Source of the DNA: Rhizobiales bacterium CCH3-A5
GTDB lineage: Bacteria; Pseudomonadota; Alphaproteobacteria; Rhizobiales; Beijerinckiaceae
Assembly: GCA_001556025.1 (NCBI GenBank)
Contig: LSIB01000092.1
Span: 20,593 to 84,592 of the forward strand
Direction of reading: 5' to 3'
Length of the DNA stretch: 64,000 nt
In this document: positions 41,103 through 51,188 of the stretch, in pieces
Position numbering within the stretch: the stretch's first letter is position 1
Layout of the letters: each line of letters starts with the position of its first letter
Notes under the pieces: generated by a model
What the model was told of the DNA's origin: nothing
The model's input: only the letters and a program-made list of their open reading frames with translations
The model's database searches: none
Translations under genes and position numbers: made by a program

Positions 41103-41726
41103 ATGAACGCCGCAGCGGCTTTCTTCTATCTCTTCGCGGGCGTCACGGTCGCCTCCGCCTTCATGGTGGTGACGGCGCGCAACCCCGTTCATTCCGTGCT
41201 TTTCCTGATCCTGGCCTTCGTCAACGCGGCGGGCCTGTTCCTGCTGCTTGGGGCCGAGTTCCTGGCGATGCTGCTGATCGTGGTCTATGTCGGTGCAGTC
41301 GCCGTCTTGTTCCTGTTCGTCGTCATGATGCTCGACGTCGATTTCGCCGAGTTCCGACAGGGCTTCCAGAACTATCTGCCGGTCGGCGCGCTGATCGGGC
41401 TGATCTTCGCCGTCGAACTTCTCCTCGTCGTCGGGGCCTGGGCGATCGATCCCCAAATCGTGCGCGCGCCGGTCTCGGCCATTCCCGCCACGATCAGCAA
41501 CACCGAGGCGATCGGGCGTGTGCTCTACACGCAGTACATCTACTACTTCCAGGCGGCCGGGCTCGTGCTGCTGGTGGCGATGATCGGCGCGATCGTACTG
41601 ACGCTGCGCGACCGGCCCGGCGTCAAGCGCCAGGACATCCCGACGCAGAACGCGCGCACCAAGCCCGCCGCGATGGACGTCAAGCAGGTGCCCTCGCGCG
41701 CCGGCGTGCCCGAGGAGATGGCGTGA
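41103..41726 (+). CDS. nuoJ: NADH-quinone oxidoreductase subunit J
   Basis: The 207-residue membrane subunit with five helices. [20 protein letters not shown] and the [20 protein letters not shown] segment with its pi-bulge Tyr/Gly are typical. The C-terminal 40 residues are a polar cytosolic tail. The stop overlaps the nuoK start (TGATG). Confidence 0.96.
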   Translation: MNAAAAFFYLFAGVTVASAFMVVTARNPVHSVLFLILAFVNAAGLFLLLGAEFLAMLLIVVYVGAVAVLFLFVVMMLDVDFAEFRQGFQNYLPVGALIGLIFAVELLLVVGAWAIDPQIVRAPVSAIPATISNTEAIGRVLYTQYIYYFQAAGLVLLVAMIGAIVLTLRDRPGVKRQDIPTQNARTKPAAMDVKQVPSRAGVPEEMA

Positions 41727-42031
41727 TGATCGGTCTCGGACATTACCTCGCGGTCGCCGCGATCCTGTTCACGCTCGGCGTGCTCGGCATCTTCCTCAAC
41801 CGCAAGAACGTCATCGTCATCCTGATGTCGGTCGAACTCATCCTGCTCGCGGTCAACATCAATTTCGTCGCGTTCTCGTCGTTCCTGAACGACATCGTCG
41901 GGCAGATCTTCGCGCTGCTGGTGCTGACCGTCGCCGCCGCCGAGGCCGCCATCGGGCTCGCTATCCTCGTCGTCTACTTCCGCAACCGCGGCACAATCGC
42001 GGTGGAAGACATCAACATGATGAAGGGCTGA
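41726..42031 (+). CDS. nuoK: NADH-quinone oxidoreductase subunit K
   Basis: The 101-residue three-helix subunit of the proton path. [19 protein letters not shown] carries the conserved membrane Glu of the E-channel, and a second Glu is in [16 protein letters not shown] 41726 is shared with the nuoJ stop. Confidence 0.97.
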   Translation: MIGLGHYLAVAAILFTLGVLGIFLNRKNVIVILMSVELILLAVNINFVAFSSFLNDIVGQIFALLVLTVAAAEAAIGLAILVVYFRNRGTIAVEDINMMKG

Positions 42032-42042
42032 GCGGGCCGGCC

Positions 42043-44061
42043 ATGTATCACCTGATCGTCTTTCTCCCGCTCTTCGGCTTCCTGATCGCCGGCCTGTTTG
42101 GCCGGCTGATCGGCGCTCGCGGCTCGGAGATCGTCACCACCTCGCTGCTGATGGTTTCGGCCGTCCTGTCCTGGATCGCGTTCGTCAATGTCGGCTTCGG
42201 CTCGGGTACCACGCGCGTGCAGGTCGCGACCTGGATGGCGTCGGGCGATCTGCGCGTCGACTGGGCTTTCCGCATCGACACGCTGACGGTCGTCATGCTG
42301 GTCGTGGTCAACACCGTGTCGTCGCTCGTTCACCTCTACTCGATCGGCTACATGCACGAGGACGAGCACCGTCCGCGCTTCTTCGCCTATCTCTCGCTCT
42401 TCACCTTCGCCATGCTGATGCTGGTGACGGCCGACAACCTCGTCCAGATGTTCTTCGGCTGGGAGGGCGTCGGCCTCGCCTCCTATCTGCTGATCGGCTT
42501 CTGGTACAAGAAGCCCTCGGCCAATGCGGCGGCGATGAAGGCCTTCATCGTCAACCGCGTCGGCGATTTCGGCTTCGCGCTCGGCATCTTCCTTGTCTTC
42601 GTCCTGTTCGGCTCGGTGACGTTCGACGCCATCTTCCCGCGCGTCGGCGAACTGACGACGCAGACCTTCCGCTTCATCGGCTATGAGTGGAACGCGCTGA
42701 CGCTGGCGGCGCTCCTGCTGTTCATGGGTGCGATGGGCAAGTCGGCGCAGTTCCTGCTGCACACCTGGCTGCCGGACGCGATGGAAGGCCCCACTCCCGT
42801 TTCGGCGCTGATCCATGCCGCGACCATGGTTACCGCCGGCGTCTTCATGGTGGCGCGGCTCTCGCCGATCTTCGAATATGCGCCCAATGCCGCGCTCGTC
42901 GTCATCGTCATCGGCGCGACGACGGCCTTCTTCGCCGCCACCGTCGGCCTGGTCCAGAACGACATCAAGCGTGTCATCGCCTATTCGACCTGCTCGCAAC
43001 TCGGCTATATGTTCGTCGCGCTCGGCGTCGGGGCTTACTCCGCCGGCATCTTCCACCTGTTCACCCACGCCTTCTTCAAGGCGCTGCTGTTTTTGGGCGC
43101 CGGCTCGGTCATCCACGCGATGCATCACGAGCAGGACATGCGCAATATGGGGGGCTTGCGGAAGCACATCCCGCTGACGGCGGCTGCCATGACCATTGGC
43201 ACGCTGGCGCTGACCGGCTTCCCGCTCTTCGCCGGCTACTTCTCCAAGGACGCCATCATCGAAAGCGCCTATGCGGCTCATAAGGGCTTCGCCAGCGAAT
43301 ACGCTTTCGTTCTGCTGGTGGTCGCCGCCTGCATGACCTCGTTCTACTCGTGGCGGCTGTACTTCATGACCTTCGAGGGCAAGCCGCGCTGGGGGGCGGG
43401 GGCTCATGGTCACGGAGACCACGGCCACGCGCAGGGCCATGACGGTCACGCCCATGCGTCCCATGCTCACGACGACCATGGCCACGGCCACGATCACACC
43501 CCGCATGAGAGCCCGCTCGTCATGCTGATCCCGCTCGCCGTGCTCTCGCTTGGCGCGCTCTTTGCGGGTCTGGCCTTCAAGGGCGCCTTTATCGGCGCGG
43601 GCTATGAGGGCTTCTGGAAGACCTCGCTTTTCACGGGCAAGGACAACCACATCCTCCATGCCATGCACGAGGTGCCCAAATGGGTGGTCTGGTCGCCTTT
43701 CGTGGCGATGCTGATCGGCTTCGGGCTGGCCTGGTACATGTACATCCGGCGGCCCGATGTGCCCGGCAAGCTCGCTGCGGCCAACCCTGTGCTCTACAGG
43801 TTCCTGCTCAACAAATGGTACATCGACGAGATTTACGACTTCCTGTTCGTGAAACCGTCGATGTGGTTGGGCAAGTTCTTCTGGAAGAAGGGCGACGGGC
43901 TCGTCATCGACGGCATGGGGCCGGACGGAATTTCGGCCCGCGTCGTCGACGTCACCAACCGCGTCGTCCGGCTGCAGACGGGCTATCTCTATCACTATGC
44001 CTTCACGATGCTGATCGGCGTCGCCGGGCTGGTGACCTGGTATCTGCTGGTTCGCGGGTGA
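42043..44061 (+). CDS. nuoL: NADH-quinone oxidoreductase subunit L with His-rich loop
   Basis: The 672-residue antiporter-like subunit at the tip of the membrane arm. [44 protein letters not shown] and the conserved Lys/Glu pairs identify it. Residues about 452-490 are an insertion with fourteen His in some 35 residues ([19 protein letters not shown] and onward), placed in a loop before a late membrane helix. Such a loop could bind zinc, nickel or copper, but this is inference. The C-terminal amphipathic helix and last membrane anchor are present. Confidence 0.96.
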   Translation: MYHLIVFLPLFGFLIAGLFGRLIGARGSEIVTTSLLMVSAVLSWIAFVNVGFGSGTTRVQVATWMASGDLRVDWAFRIDTLTVVMLVVVNTVSSLVHLYSIGYMHEDEHRPRFFAYLSLFTFAMLMLVTADNLVQMFFGWEGVGLASYLLIGFWYKKPSANAAAMKAFIVNRVGDFGFALGIFLVFVLFGSVTFDAIFPRVGELTTQTFRFIGYEWNALTLAALLLFMGAMGKSAQFLLHTWLPDAMEGPTPVSALIHAATMVTAGVFMVARLSPIFEYAPNAALVVIVIGATTAFFAATVGLVQNDIKRVIAYSTCSQLGYMFVALGVGAYSAGIFHLFTHAFFKALLFLGAGSVIHAMHHEQDMRNMGGLRKHIPLTAAAMTIGTLALTGFPLFAGYFSKDAIIESAYAAHKGFASEYAFVLLVVAACMTSFYSWRLYFMTFEGKPRWGAGAHGHGDHGHAQGHDGHAHASHAHDDHGHGHDHTPHESPLVMLIPLAVLSLGALFAGLAFKGAFIGAGYEGFWKTSLFTGKDNHILHAMHEVPKWVVWSPFVAMLIGFGLAWYMYIRRPDVPGKLAAANPVLYRFLLNKWYIDEIYDFLFVKPSMWLGKFFWKKGDGLVIDGMGPDGISARVVDVTNRVVRLQTGYLYHYAFTMLIGVAGLVTWYLLVRG

Positions 44062-44062
44062 G

Positions 44063-45577
44063 ATGATGTTCGGCTTCGGAATCCTCACCGGACTGCTTGT
44101 CCTGCCACTGGTTGGCGCGGCCTTCATCCTGGCACAGCGCGGCGACGACGCGTCGGTCGACTCCAACGCGCGCTATGCGGCGCTCGCCGCGACGGTTGCG
44201 ACCTTCGTGCTCGCCTGCGTCGCCTGGGCGCGGTTCGACCCCGCCAATCCCGGTTTCCAGCTCGTCGAGACGCACGCCTGGGTCTCGGACGTCATCAAGT
44301 TCAAGCTCGGCGTCGACGGCTTCTCATTCCCCTTCATCGTGCTGACCGCCTTCCTGATGCCGTTCTGCATCCTTGCGTCCTGGACCTCGATCACGAAGCG
44401 GGTGCGCGAATACATGATCGCGTTCCTGATCCTCGAGACGCTGATGATCGGCGTGTTCGCGGCGCTCGACCTCGTGCTGTTCTACCTCTTCTTCGAGGCC
44501 GGCCTGATCCCGATGTTCCTGATCATCGGCATCTGGGGCGGCAAGCGCCGGGTCTACGCCTCGTACAAGTTCTTCCTCTACACGCTGCTCGGCTCGGTGC
44601 TGATGCTGCTCGCCATCATGGCGATGTACTGGAACGCCGGCACCACCGACATCCCGACGCTGCTGGCGCACAAATTCCCGTCCGGCATGCAGACCTGGCT
44701 CTGGCTCGCCTTCTTCGCCTCCTTCGCGGTGAAGATGCCGATGTGGCCGGTCCACACCTGGCTGCCGGACGCCCATGTCGAAGCGCCCACCGCCGGCTCG
44801 GTCATCCTCGCCGCTATCTTGCTGAAGATGGGTGGCTACGGCTTCATCCGGTTCTCGATCCCGATGTTCCCCGAGGCGTCGCAATACTTCGCGCCCTTCG
44901 TCTTCGCGCTCTCCGTCGTCGCCATCGTCTACACCTCGCTGGTCGCGCTGATGCAGGAGGACATCAAGAAGCTGATCGCCTACTCCTCCGTCGCCCATAT
45001 GGGCTTCGTCACCATGGGCCTGTTCACCCTGACCCCGCAGGGCATTCAGGGCGCGATGTTCCAGATGATGAGCCACGGCCTCGTCTCCGGCGCACTCTTT
45101 CTCTGCGTCGGCGTGGTGTATGACCGCATGCACACCCGCGAGATCGCCGCCTATGGCGGGCTGGTCAACCGCATGCCGGTCTACGCGGTGATCTTCATGG
45201 TCTTCACCATGGCCAATGTCGGGCTGCCGGGCACGGCGGGCTTCGTCGGCGAGTTCCTGACGCTGATGGGCGCGTTCAAGGCCAACCCCTGGGTCGCCTT
45301 CATCGCGACGTCGGGCGTCATCCTGTCGGCGGCCTATGCGCTGTGGCTCTATCGCCGAGTCATGTTCGGCGAACTTGTGAAGCCGGAACTCAAGGATATC
45401 ACCGACCTCAACCGCCGCGAGATGGCGACGCTGGTCCCGCTCGTCCTGCTGACGATCTGGTACGGCGTGCGCCCCGGGACAATCCTCGACGCGTTCGCCG
45501 CGCCGACGGAAGCCCTCATCAAGAACTATCAGGCCGCCATCACCGCCGCGAAAACGGCGATGCTGGTGGCTCAGTAA
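44063..45577 (+). CDS. nuoM: NADH-quinone oxidoreductase subunit M
   Basis: A 504-residue antiporter-like proton-pumping subunit with about fourteen helices. [22 protein letters not shown] (with the essential Glu), [22 protein letters not shown] and [13 protein letters not shown] are conserved. ATG 44063 or 44066 begins 1 or 4 bases after nuoL. Confidence 0.97.
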   Translation: MMFGFGILTGLLVLPLVGAAFILAQRGDDASVDSNARYAALAATVATFVLACVAWARFDPANPGFQLVETHAWVSDVIKFKLGVDGFSFPFIVLTAFLMPFCILASWTSITKRVREYMIAFLILETLMIGVFAALDLVLFYLFFEAGLIPMFLIIGIWGGKRRVYASYKFFLYTLLGSVLMLLAIMAMYWNAGTTDIPTLLAHKFPSGMQTWLWLAFFASFAVKMPMWPVHTWLPDAHVEAPTAGSVILAAILLKMGGYGFIRFSIPMFPEASQYFAPFVFALSVVAIVYTSLVALMQEDIKKLIAYSSVAHMGFVTMGLFTLTPQGIQGAMFQMMSHGLVSGALFLCVGVVYDRMHTREIAAYGGLVNRMPVYAVIFMVFTMANVGLPGTAGFVGEFLTLMGAFKANPWVAFIATSGVILSAAYALWLYRRVMFGELVKPELKDITDLNRREMATLVPLVLLTIWYGVRPGTILDAFAAPTEALIKNYQAAITAAKTAMLVAQ

Positions 45578-45589
45578 GGTCGTCGAACC

Positions 45590-47017
45590 ATGACGCTTCA
45601 CGCCCTCGGCCCGGCTCTGCCCGAGATCATCCTGGCGCTCGGCGCCATCGCCATGGTGCTGTTCGGCGCGATCCGGGGCGAACGTTCGACGCGGCTGCTG
45701 GAAGGAGCGGCGATCGCGCTGTTTGCTCTGGCTCTTGTGCTGGTGCTGTCGGGAACCGGCAAGGCCGTGACCTTCAATGGCGGCTTCGTCGCCGACGGCT
45801 TCGCGCGCTTCATGAAGGTGCTGACGCTGCTGGGCGCGGCCGCCGCGATCCTGCTCTCGTCGGACTCACTTCGCCGCGACGGCTCGATGCGCTTCGAATT
45901 CCCGATCCTGATCGTGCTGGCGACCATCGGCATGATGATGATGACCTCGGCCGGCGACCTGATCAGCCTCTATGTCGGGCTCGAACTGCAGTCGCTGGCG
46001 CTCTACGTTGTCGCCGCCTTCGACCGCGACAACCAGAGATCGACCGAGGCCGGGCTGAAATACTTCGTCCTCGGCGCGCTCTCGTCCGGAATGCTGCTTT
46101 ACGGCGCGTCGCTGGTCTACGGCTTTACCGGCACCGTGAACTATGCCGGCATCGCGGCCGCCGTGCAGGGTGGCAAGCCGGGACTGGGCCTGATCTTCGG
46201 CATCGTCTTCGTGGCGGCCGGCCTCGCGTTCAAGATCTCGGCCGTGCCGTTCCACATGTGGACGCCTGACGTCTATGAGGGCGCGCCGACCCCGGTCGCC
46301 GCCTTCTTCGCCGCCGCGCCGAAGATGGCGGCGATGGCGATGACCGTGCGGGTCTTCGTCGGCGCGTTTCCCGGCGCGCTGCATGAATGGCAGCAGATCG
46401 TGGTCTTCATCGCGATCGCCTCGATGGCGCTCGGCGCCTTCGCCGCGATCGGCCAGACCAACATCAAGCGGCTGCTGGCCTATTCCTCGATCGCCAATAT
46501 GGGCTACGCGCTTGTGGGGCTCGCGGCCGGCACGGCCGGCGGCGTGCAGGGCGTCATGGTCTACATGGCGATCTATCTCGCCACGACGCTGGGTGCTTTC
46601 GCCTGCGTGCTGATGATGCGCCGCGACGGCAAGCCGGTCGAGGACATCGCAGAGCTCGCCGGCCTGTCGCGGACCAATCCCTGGATGGCCTTCGCGCTGG
46701 CGATGATGATGTTCTCGCTCGCTGGTATCCCGCCTTTGGCCGGCTTCTGGGCGAAGTTCTACGTCTTCCTCGCCGCGATCGACGCCAAGCTCTATACGCT
46801 CGCGGTCGTGGGCGTCGTGACCAGCGTGGTCGGAGCCTATTACTATCTGCGGCTGGTCAAGATTATCTATTTCGACGAGGCCAAACCCGCCTTCGAAAAG
46901 GGCGATCTCGGCGTGCGCGCAGTGCTGCTCGTCTCGGCCGCCTTCGTGCTCGCGCTGTCGCTCGCGCCGGCACCGCTGTTCAACTCGGCGGCGGCGGCGG
47001 CGAAGTCGCTGTTTTGA
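45590..47017 (+). CDS. nuoN: NADH-quinone oxidoreductase subunit N
   Basis: The 475-residue third antiporter-like subunit, last gene of the nuo operon. [41 protein letters not shown] and [17 protein letters not shown] are family signatures. A palindromic repeat lies between its stop and birA. Confidence 0.97.
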   Translation: MTLHALGPALPEIILALGAIAMVLFGAIRGERSTRLLEGAAIALFALALVLVLSGTGKAVTFNGGFVADGFARFMKVLTLLGAAAAILLSSDSLRRDGSMRFEFPILIVLATIGMMMMTSAGDLISLYVGLELQSLALYVVAAFDRDNQRSTEAGLKYFVLGALSSGMLLYGASLVYGFTGTVNYAGIAAAVQGGKPGLGLIFGIVFVAAGLAFKISAVPFHMWTPDVYEGAPTPVAAFFAAAPKMAAMAMTVRVFVGAFPGALHEWQQIVVFIAIASMALGAFAAIGQTNIKRLLAYSSIANMGYALVGLAAGTAGGVQGVMVYMAIYLATTLGAFACVLMMRRDGKPVEDIAELAGLSRTNPWMAFALAMMMFSLAGIPPLAGFWAKFYVFLAAIDAKLYTLAVVGVVTSVVGAYYYLRLVKIIYFDEAKPAFEKGDLGVRAVLLVSAAFVLALSLAPAPLFNSAAAAAKSLF

Positions 47018-47025
47018 TGCGCTGC

Positions 47026-47118
47026 CGTCATGGACGGGCTTATCCCGACCATCCATGTCTTCGGTCGTCGAGCTCTGTGCCCAAGACGTGGATGCTCGCC
47101 ACAAGGGCGAGCATGACG
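47026..47118. repeat. Palindromic repeat after nuoN
   Basis: The left arm (47026-47061) begins CGTCATGGACGGGCTTAT and the right arm (47082-47118) ends GGGCGAGCATGACG; outer ends CGTCAT/ATGACG are perfect and inner blocks (CCATCCATGTCTT / AAGACGTGGATG) match well. It is a dispersed extragenic palindrome of a kind I recall as frequent in Bradyrhizobium/Bosea-type genomes. No gene is in it. Confidence 0.65.
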
Positions 47119-47188
47119 CACCGGAACCGCGCCATCTCCCCCGACATTGAACGCGCTGTCTCGTCACGCACGAAACCGGCACTGCTTC

Positions 47189-47947
47189 ATGCTCTCTGAA
47201 TCAGCCCGCGCCGCCGGCTACAGGCTGATCGTCCGCGACGCGGTCGGTTCGACCATGGAGGAGGCGCGCCGGGCGCTCCACGATAGCGACCCCGGCAAGC
47301 TTTGGATCGTTGCGCGCGAGCAGACCGCGGGGCGTGGCCGTCACGGCCGGGTCTGGGGTTCGCCGCCCGGCAACCTCTACGCCAGCCTGCTGCTGACTAA
47401 TCCTTGCGAGCCGGCGCTCGCGCCGCAACTCGGCTTCGTTGCGGGGCTGGCGCTGCATGACGCGGCTTCGCAATTGCTTGGGTCGACTGCGGCTGGCCTC
47501 AAACTCAAATGGCCGAACGACCTGCTCGTCGGCCGCGCCAAGACTGCAGGCCTCCTGCTGGAGGGCGAGAGCCGGGCAGGGCGGCTCGACCTGATCATCG
47601 GCTTCGGCGTCAACATCGCCTCCTGTCCGAAGGACACGCCCTATCCGGCGACCGCGCTCGCCGCGTCTGGGCCGGGCGTGACTGTCCAGGCGCTGCTGGC
47701 GGCCCTGAGCGAGGTGTGGATCGGGCGCTTCGAGACATGGTCGCGGCCCGGCGGCTTCGGACCGACGCGTACGGCCTGGCTGGAGCGAGCCGCGTTCTTG
47801 GGCGAGACCATCACGATACGGCTCGGAGAAGGGCCGCTTAGCGGCGTCTTCGCGGGTCTCGATGCTTCGGGTCGGCTCGAACTCGATACCGCCGACGGCC
47901 GTCGCATCATCGATGCGGGCGATCTCTATTTTGCCGCTCCCGCCTGA
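47189..47947 (+). CDS. birA: Biotin-[acetyl-CoA-carboxylase] ligase
   Basis: A 252-residue biotin protein ligase that activates biotin with ATP and attaches it to carboxylase carrier proteins. VGSTMEEARR, REQTAGRGRHGRVWGSPPGNLYASLLL (the GRGRxGR-type ATP/biotin loop) and LKLKWPNDLLV are diagnostic. No N-terminal helix-turn-helix is present, so it is the non-regulatory class I form. ATG 47189 is preferred; ATG 47147 would add 14 residues. Confidence 0.92.
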   Translation: MLSESARAAGYRLIVRDAVGSTMEEARRALHDSDPGKLWIVAREQTAGRGRHGRVWGSPPGNLYASLLLTNPCEPALAPQLGFVAGLALHDAASQLLGSTAAGLKLKWPNDLLVGRAKTAGLLLEGESRAGRLDLIIGFGVNIASCPKDTPYPATALAASGPGVTVQALLAALSEVWIGRFETWSRPGGFGPTRTAWLERAAFLGETITIRLGEGPLSGVFAGLDASGRLELDTADGRRIIDAGDLYFAAPA

Positions 47948-48042
47948 ACGACCGTAGTGCTGGAGGCGCGCCGCGCAGCGTGGTAGGGCTCCCGCCAGAG
48001 CCTTGCGCCATCGCGTTTTCTTAGTTTCAGTCAGGATATTTC

Positions 48043-49713
48043 GTGACCCGCTCCCCGGACCAACTCGTCTTCGTTCCCCTTGGCGGCCTCGGCGAGATCG
48101 GGATGAACGCCGCGCTCTACGGTTTTGGGCCGGAGGGCCGGCGCAAATGGATTCTGGTCGATTGCGGGCTCTCCTTCGCCGGGCCCGAAGCACCGGGCGT
48201 CGACATCATCCTGCCGGACCTGAACTACATCATCGCCGAGCGCGCCAACCTGCTCGGCATCGTCATCACCCACGCCCATGAGGACCATATTGGCGCGCTC
48301 GCCGCGCTGTGGCCTAGCCTGCGCGCCCCGGTCTACTGTACGCGCTTCGCCGCCGGCCTGCTGGCGACGCGGCGGCTCTCGGAGCCCGGCGCGCCAAAAG
48401 TGCCGATGAATGTGATCAATCAGGGCGGGCGCTTCACGCTTGGCCCATTCGACATCGAATTCGTGCCGGTCGCGCATTCGATCCCGGAATCGAACGCGCT
48501 CGCCATCCGCACACCGGCCGGGCTCGTCGTCCATACCGGCGACTGGAAGATCGACGCGACGCCGCAGGTCGGGCTGCCGACCGACGAGAAGCGCCTGCGC
48601 GAACTCGGCGACGAGGGCGTGATGGCGCTGATCTGCGATTCGACTAACGTCATGCGCGACGGCACGAGCCCGAGCGAGGCCGATGTCGCGGCCAAGATCA
48701 AGGAACTGGTGCATTCCGCACCGGGCCGCGTCGCGGTCACGACCTTCGCATCGAACGTCGCGCGCCTGAAGGCGGTGGCGGAAGCGGCCCTGGCCGATGG
48801 CCGCGAGGTCGTCGTGGTCGGCCGCGCCATGGACCGCGTCATCGATGTCGCGCGCGAATGCGGCTATCTCGACGGCATCCCCGCCTTCCGCTCGGCCGAC
48901 ACCTATGGCTACCTGCCGCGCGACAAGGTCGTGGCGCTGCTGACCGGCAGCCAGGGCGAGCCGCGCGCCGCGCTCTCGCGCATCGCCTCCGACGACCATC
49001 CCGAGATCGCGCTGTCGCCCGGCGACCGGGTGATCTTCTCGTCGCGCACGATCCCGGGTAACGAGAAGGCCGTGGGCGCGATCCAGAACGCGCTCGCCCG
49101 CGACAACATTGAGATCATCACCGACCGCACCCATCTCGTTCATGTCTCGGGCCATCCGCGGCGCGAGGAGATGGCGAGGCTCTATGGCTGGCTGAAGCCC
49201 AGGATCGTGATCCCGGCCCATGGCGAGGATCTGCACCTCTCCGAGCACGCGACGTTTGCAAGGGGGCTCGGCGTCAAGACGGTGGTGCGCGCCGGCAATG
49301 GCGACGTTGTCGCGATCGGCCCCGATGGGGCGAGCAAAATCGACGAGGTCAACCACGGCCGGCTCTATCAGGACGGCACGCTCCTGGTGAACGCGCTGGA
49401 GAAGACCATCTCCGAGCGCCGCAAGCTTTCCTTTGCCGGCATGATTTCGGTCGCGGTCGCGATCGACGAGAAGGGCGGGCTTGCCGGCGACCCCGAGATC
49501 GCCGTGCTCGGCCTGCCGCCGCGCACGCGCGACGGCACGGATTTCGACGAATACGTCGCGGACGCCGTCTCGGAACTGCTCGACAATATCCCCAAGGCGC
49601 GCCGGCGCGACCCCGAGGCCCTGCGCAATGCGCTGGAGCGCGGTCTGCGCAGCGCCGTCAACGAGGAGTGGGGCAAGAAGCCGCTGGTGCATGCGCTGGT
49701 GATCGAGGTCTAG
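48043..49713 (+). CDS. rnj: Ribonuclease J
   Basis: A 556-residue metallo-beta-lactamase/beta-CASP nuclease with 5'-3' exonuclease and endonuclease activity in rRNA processing and mRNA turnover. LGGLGEIGMNAALYG opens the fold; THAHEDHIGA (about 76-85) is the HxHxDH zinc motif, CDSTNVMRDGTSPSE and SGHPRREEMARL are beta-CASP motifs. GTG 48043 is the start. It lies between birA and mce as in other Hyphomicrobiales. Confidence 0.95.
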   Translation: MTRSPDQLVFVPLGGLGEIGMNAALYGFGPEGRRKWILVDCGLSFAGPEAPGVDIILPDLNYIIAERANLLGIVITHAHEDHIGALAALWPSLRAPVYCTRFAAGLLATRRLSEPGAPKVPMNVINQGGRFTLGPFDIEFVPVAHSIPESNALAIRTPAGLVVHTGDWKIDATPQVGLPTDEKRLRELGDEGVMALICDSTNVMRDGTSPSEADVAAKIKELVHSAPGRVAVTTFASNVARLKAVAEAALADGREVVVVGRAMDRVIDVARECGYLDGIPAFRSADTYGYLPRDKVVALLTGSQGEPRAALSRIASDDHPEIALSPGDRVIFSSRTIPGNEKAVGAIQNALARDNIEIITDRTHLVHVSGHPRREEMARLYGWLKPRIVIPAHGEDLHLSEHATFARGLGVKTVVRAGNGDVVAIGPDGASKIDEVNHGRLYQDGTLLVNALEKTISERRKLSFAGMISVAVAIDEKGGLAGDPEIAVLGLPPRTRDGTDFDEYVADAVSELLDNIPKARRRDPEALRNALERGLRSAVNEEWGKKPLVHALVIEV

Positions 49714-49741
49714 GATAGCGCGTCTTGCAGGGGATTTCAGA

Positions 49742-50146
49742 ATGATCGGACGCCTCAACCACGTCGCCATCGCCGTGAAGGATCTCGCCGCCTCGACCGC
49801 GCTCTATCGCGACACGCTCGGCGCGCGCGTCTCTCAGGCGCTGCCGCAGCCCGAGCACGGCGTCACCGTCGTCTTCGTCGAACTGCCCAACACCAAGATC
49901 GAGCTGCTCGAGCCGATGGGCGCGGATTCGCCTGTCGCCAAGTTCCTGGAGCGTAATCCCGACGGCGGCATCCACCACATCTGCTACGAGGTCGAAGACA
50001 TCCTCGCCGCACGCGACAGGCTGAAGGCCGATGGCGCGCGGGTGCTCGGTTCGGGCGAGCCGCGCATCGGTGCGCATGGCAAGCCGGTACTGTTCCTGCA
50101 CCCGAAGGATTTCTGCGGGACGCTGGTCGAACTCGAACAGGCGTGA
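49742..50146 (+). CDS. mce: Methylmalonyl-CoA epimerase
   Basis: A 134-residue glyoxalase-fold enzyme that interconverts (2R)- and (2S)-methylmalonyl-CoA in propionate metabolism. LNHVAIAVKDL, VVFVELPNTKIELLEPMG, GGIHHICYEVEDI and GTLVELEQ give the metal ligands (His, Gln/His, Glu) in order. The stop overlaps the next GTG. Confidence 0.93.
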   Translation: MIGRLNHVAIAVKDLAASTALYRDTLGARVSQALPQPEHGVTVVFVELPNTKIELLEPMGADSPVAKFLERNPDGGIHHICYEVEDILAARDRLKADGARVLGSGEPRIGAHGKPVLFLHPKDFCGTLVELEQA

Positions 50147-50565
50147 TTCCAGTGACCGCCGACCCGATCGACTTCTTCGGCCAGCCGCCGGCCGGCTCGC
50201 CACGCCCCTTCAGCGAGGCGACGCGGGCTGGCGGGCTGGTGTTCGTCTCCGGCCATTCGGCTCCGCATGATCCCGAGCGCGGCGTCCATCGCGGGCAGAC
50301 CCCGGCCGACGAGGTTCGCAACGCGCTGGCGAAACTCGCGGCGATTCTCGCGGAGGCCGGCAGCTCGCTCGACCGCGTCGTTCAGATGACCATGCTCATC
50401 ACTGACCCGGCCGATTACGCGGCCTGCAACGCCGAGTATGTGAAGCATTTCCCCCGTGGCCTGCCGGCGCGGCATACAGCGCGCTTCGGCGTGCCGACGG
50501 AGGCGCGCGTGGCCTTTGCCTGCATCGCGCTCGCGGGCGGTGCCGACGAAGGACGCGGATCGTGA
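50143..50565 (+). CDS. RidA/YjgF-family protein
   Basis: A 140-residue Rid protein; the founding member hydrolyses reactive enamine/imine intermediates. PFSEATRAGGLVFVSGHSAPHD, VRNALAKLAAILAEAGSSLDRVVQMTML and PARHTARFGVPT follow the family order. The position usually held by the catalytic Arg reads ART...R in the PARHTAR segment, so enzymatic activity is uncertain. GTG 50143 overlaps the mce stop, and its own stop overlaps the next GTG. Confidence 0.85.
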   Translation: MIPVTADPIDFFGQPPAGSPRPFSEATRAGGLVFVSGHSAPHDPERGVHRGQTPADEVRNALAKLAAILAEAGSSLDRVVQMTMLITDPADYAACNAEYVKHFPRGLPARHTARFGVPTEARVAFACIALAGGADEGRGS

Positions 50566-50792
50566 CGCTCGCGGGCGGGCTCGCCGTCTATTTCGTGATC
50601 TGGTGGACGGTGCTCTTCGCCGTGCTGCCCTTCGGTGTGCGCAGCCAGGCGGAAACTGGAGAGGTGACGCAAGGGACCGATCCGGGCGCGCCGGCCGCAC
50701 CGCGCATGCTCAAGGTGGCGCTGATCACGTCGGTGATCGCAGGCGTCATCTTCGCGCTGGTCTGGTATATCTGGGCAACGTTCGATCTGTAG
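50562..50792 (+). CDS. DUF1467 membrane protein
   Basis: A 76-residue protein with two membrane helices (GGLAVYFVIWWTVLFAVLPFG and VALITSVIAGVIFALVWYIW) and a short polar loop between. WWTVLFAVLPFGVRSQ is the hallmark of DUF1467, found next to mce or proS in Hyphomicrobiales. Function unknown. It ends the operon before a strong terminator. Confidence 0.9.
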   Translation: MTLAGGLAVYFVIWWTVLFAVLPFGVRSQAETGEVTQGTDPGAPAAPRMLKVALITSVIAGVIFALVWYIWATFDL

Positions 50793-51188
50793 CCGCGTCA
50801 CCAGTCTCGATCACGAACGCTGCAAAACAAAAGGGCAAGGCCGGAGCCTCGCCCTTGAAAGTCTGTTTTTACCGCAGTATCGGCGCGCATCGGATGTGCA
50901 CGTCTCATATACTAGGCGGGCGTTTGTTCCTCCCGAGACCTGGTCCGCGGCGCTCAAAGTCGAACCGAGCGTGCCCAGCGCCATTTGATTAGCGGATTGT
51001 GACAGGCCTGTCACCACTTTAGGCAACCAAAGCCTGATGTTTTTGCAAATTTATTCTCCACTGCACTTGTGCGGTGCAACATTGTTCCGGTTGCGCCATG
51101 GGAGCGCCTTGTTCACGCCCAAGGATGCCGCTACCAAAACAGCCATCGAGACCTGCCGAATCCGCCGGCAGGCAGGAGACACCGTTCC
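50793..51188. other. Intergenic region between the DUF1467 gene and ppiA
   Basis: No gene is supported in these 396 bases. It contains the terminator at 50831-50870, a perfect 16-base palindrome GTGACAGGCCTGTCAC at 50999-51014 and an AT-rich stretch with GCACTTGTGC about 60 bases further. It is also one of the two proposed synteny breakpoints. Confidence 0.6.
50831..50870 (+). terminator. Rho-independent terminator after the DUF1467 gene
   Basis: An 11-base stem AAGGGCAAGGC / GCCTCGCCCTT (one mismatch) with CGGA loop at 50831-50856, then GAAAGTCTGTTTTT. It ends the mce-RidA-DUF1467 operon. Confidence 0.75.

Noticed and set aside
42043..44061. NuoL His-rich part as a separate metal-transport gene or fusion
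   Set aside because: The frame is one continuous NuoL with normal sequence on both sides; it is a loop insertion and not a second domain.
41974..44166. A 730-residue minus-strand frame
   Set aside because: Antisense to nuoL; a run of charged residues mirrored from membrane helices.
31496..47017. Reading the nuo cluster as a related Mrp antiporter or membrane-bound hydrogenase
   Set aside because: All fourteen Nuo subunits, including NuoE/F/G with NADH and FMN motifs, are present in the canonical order.
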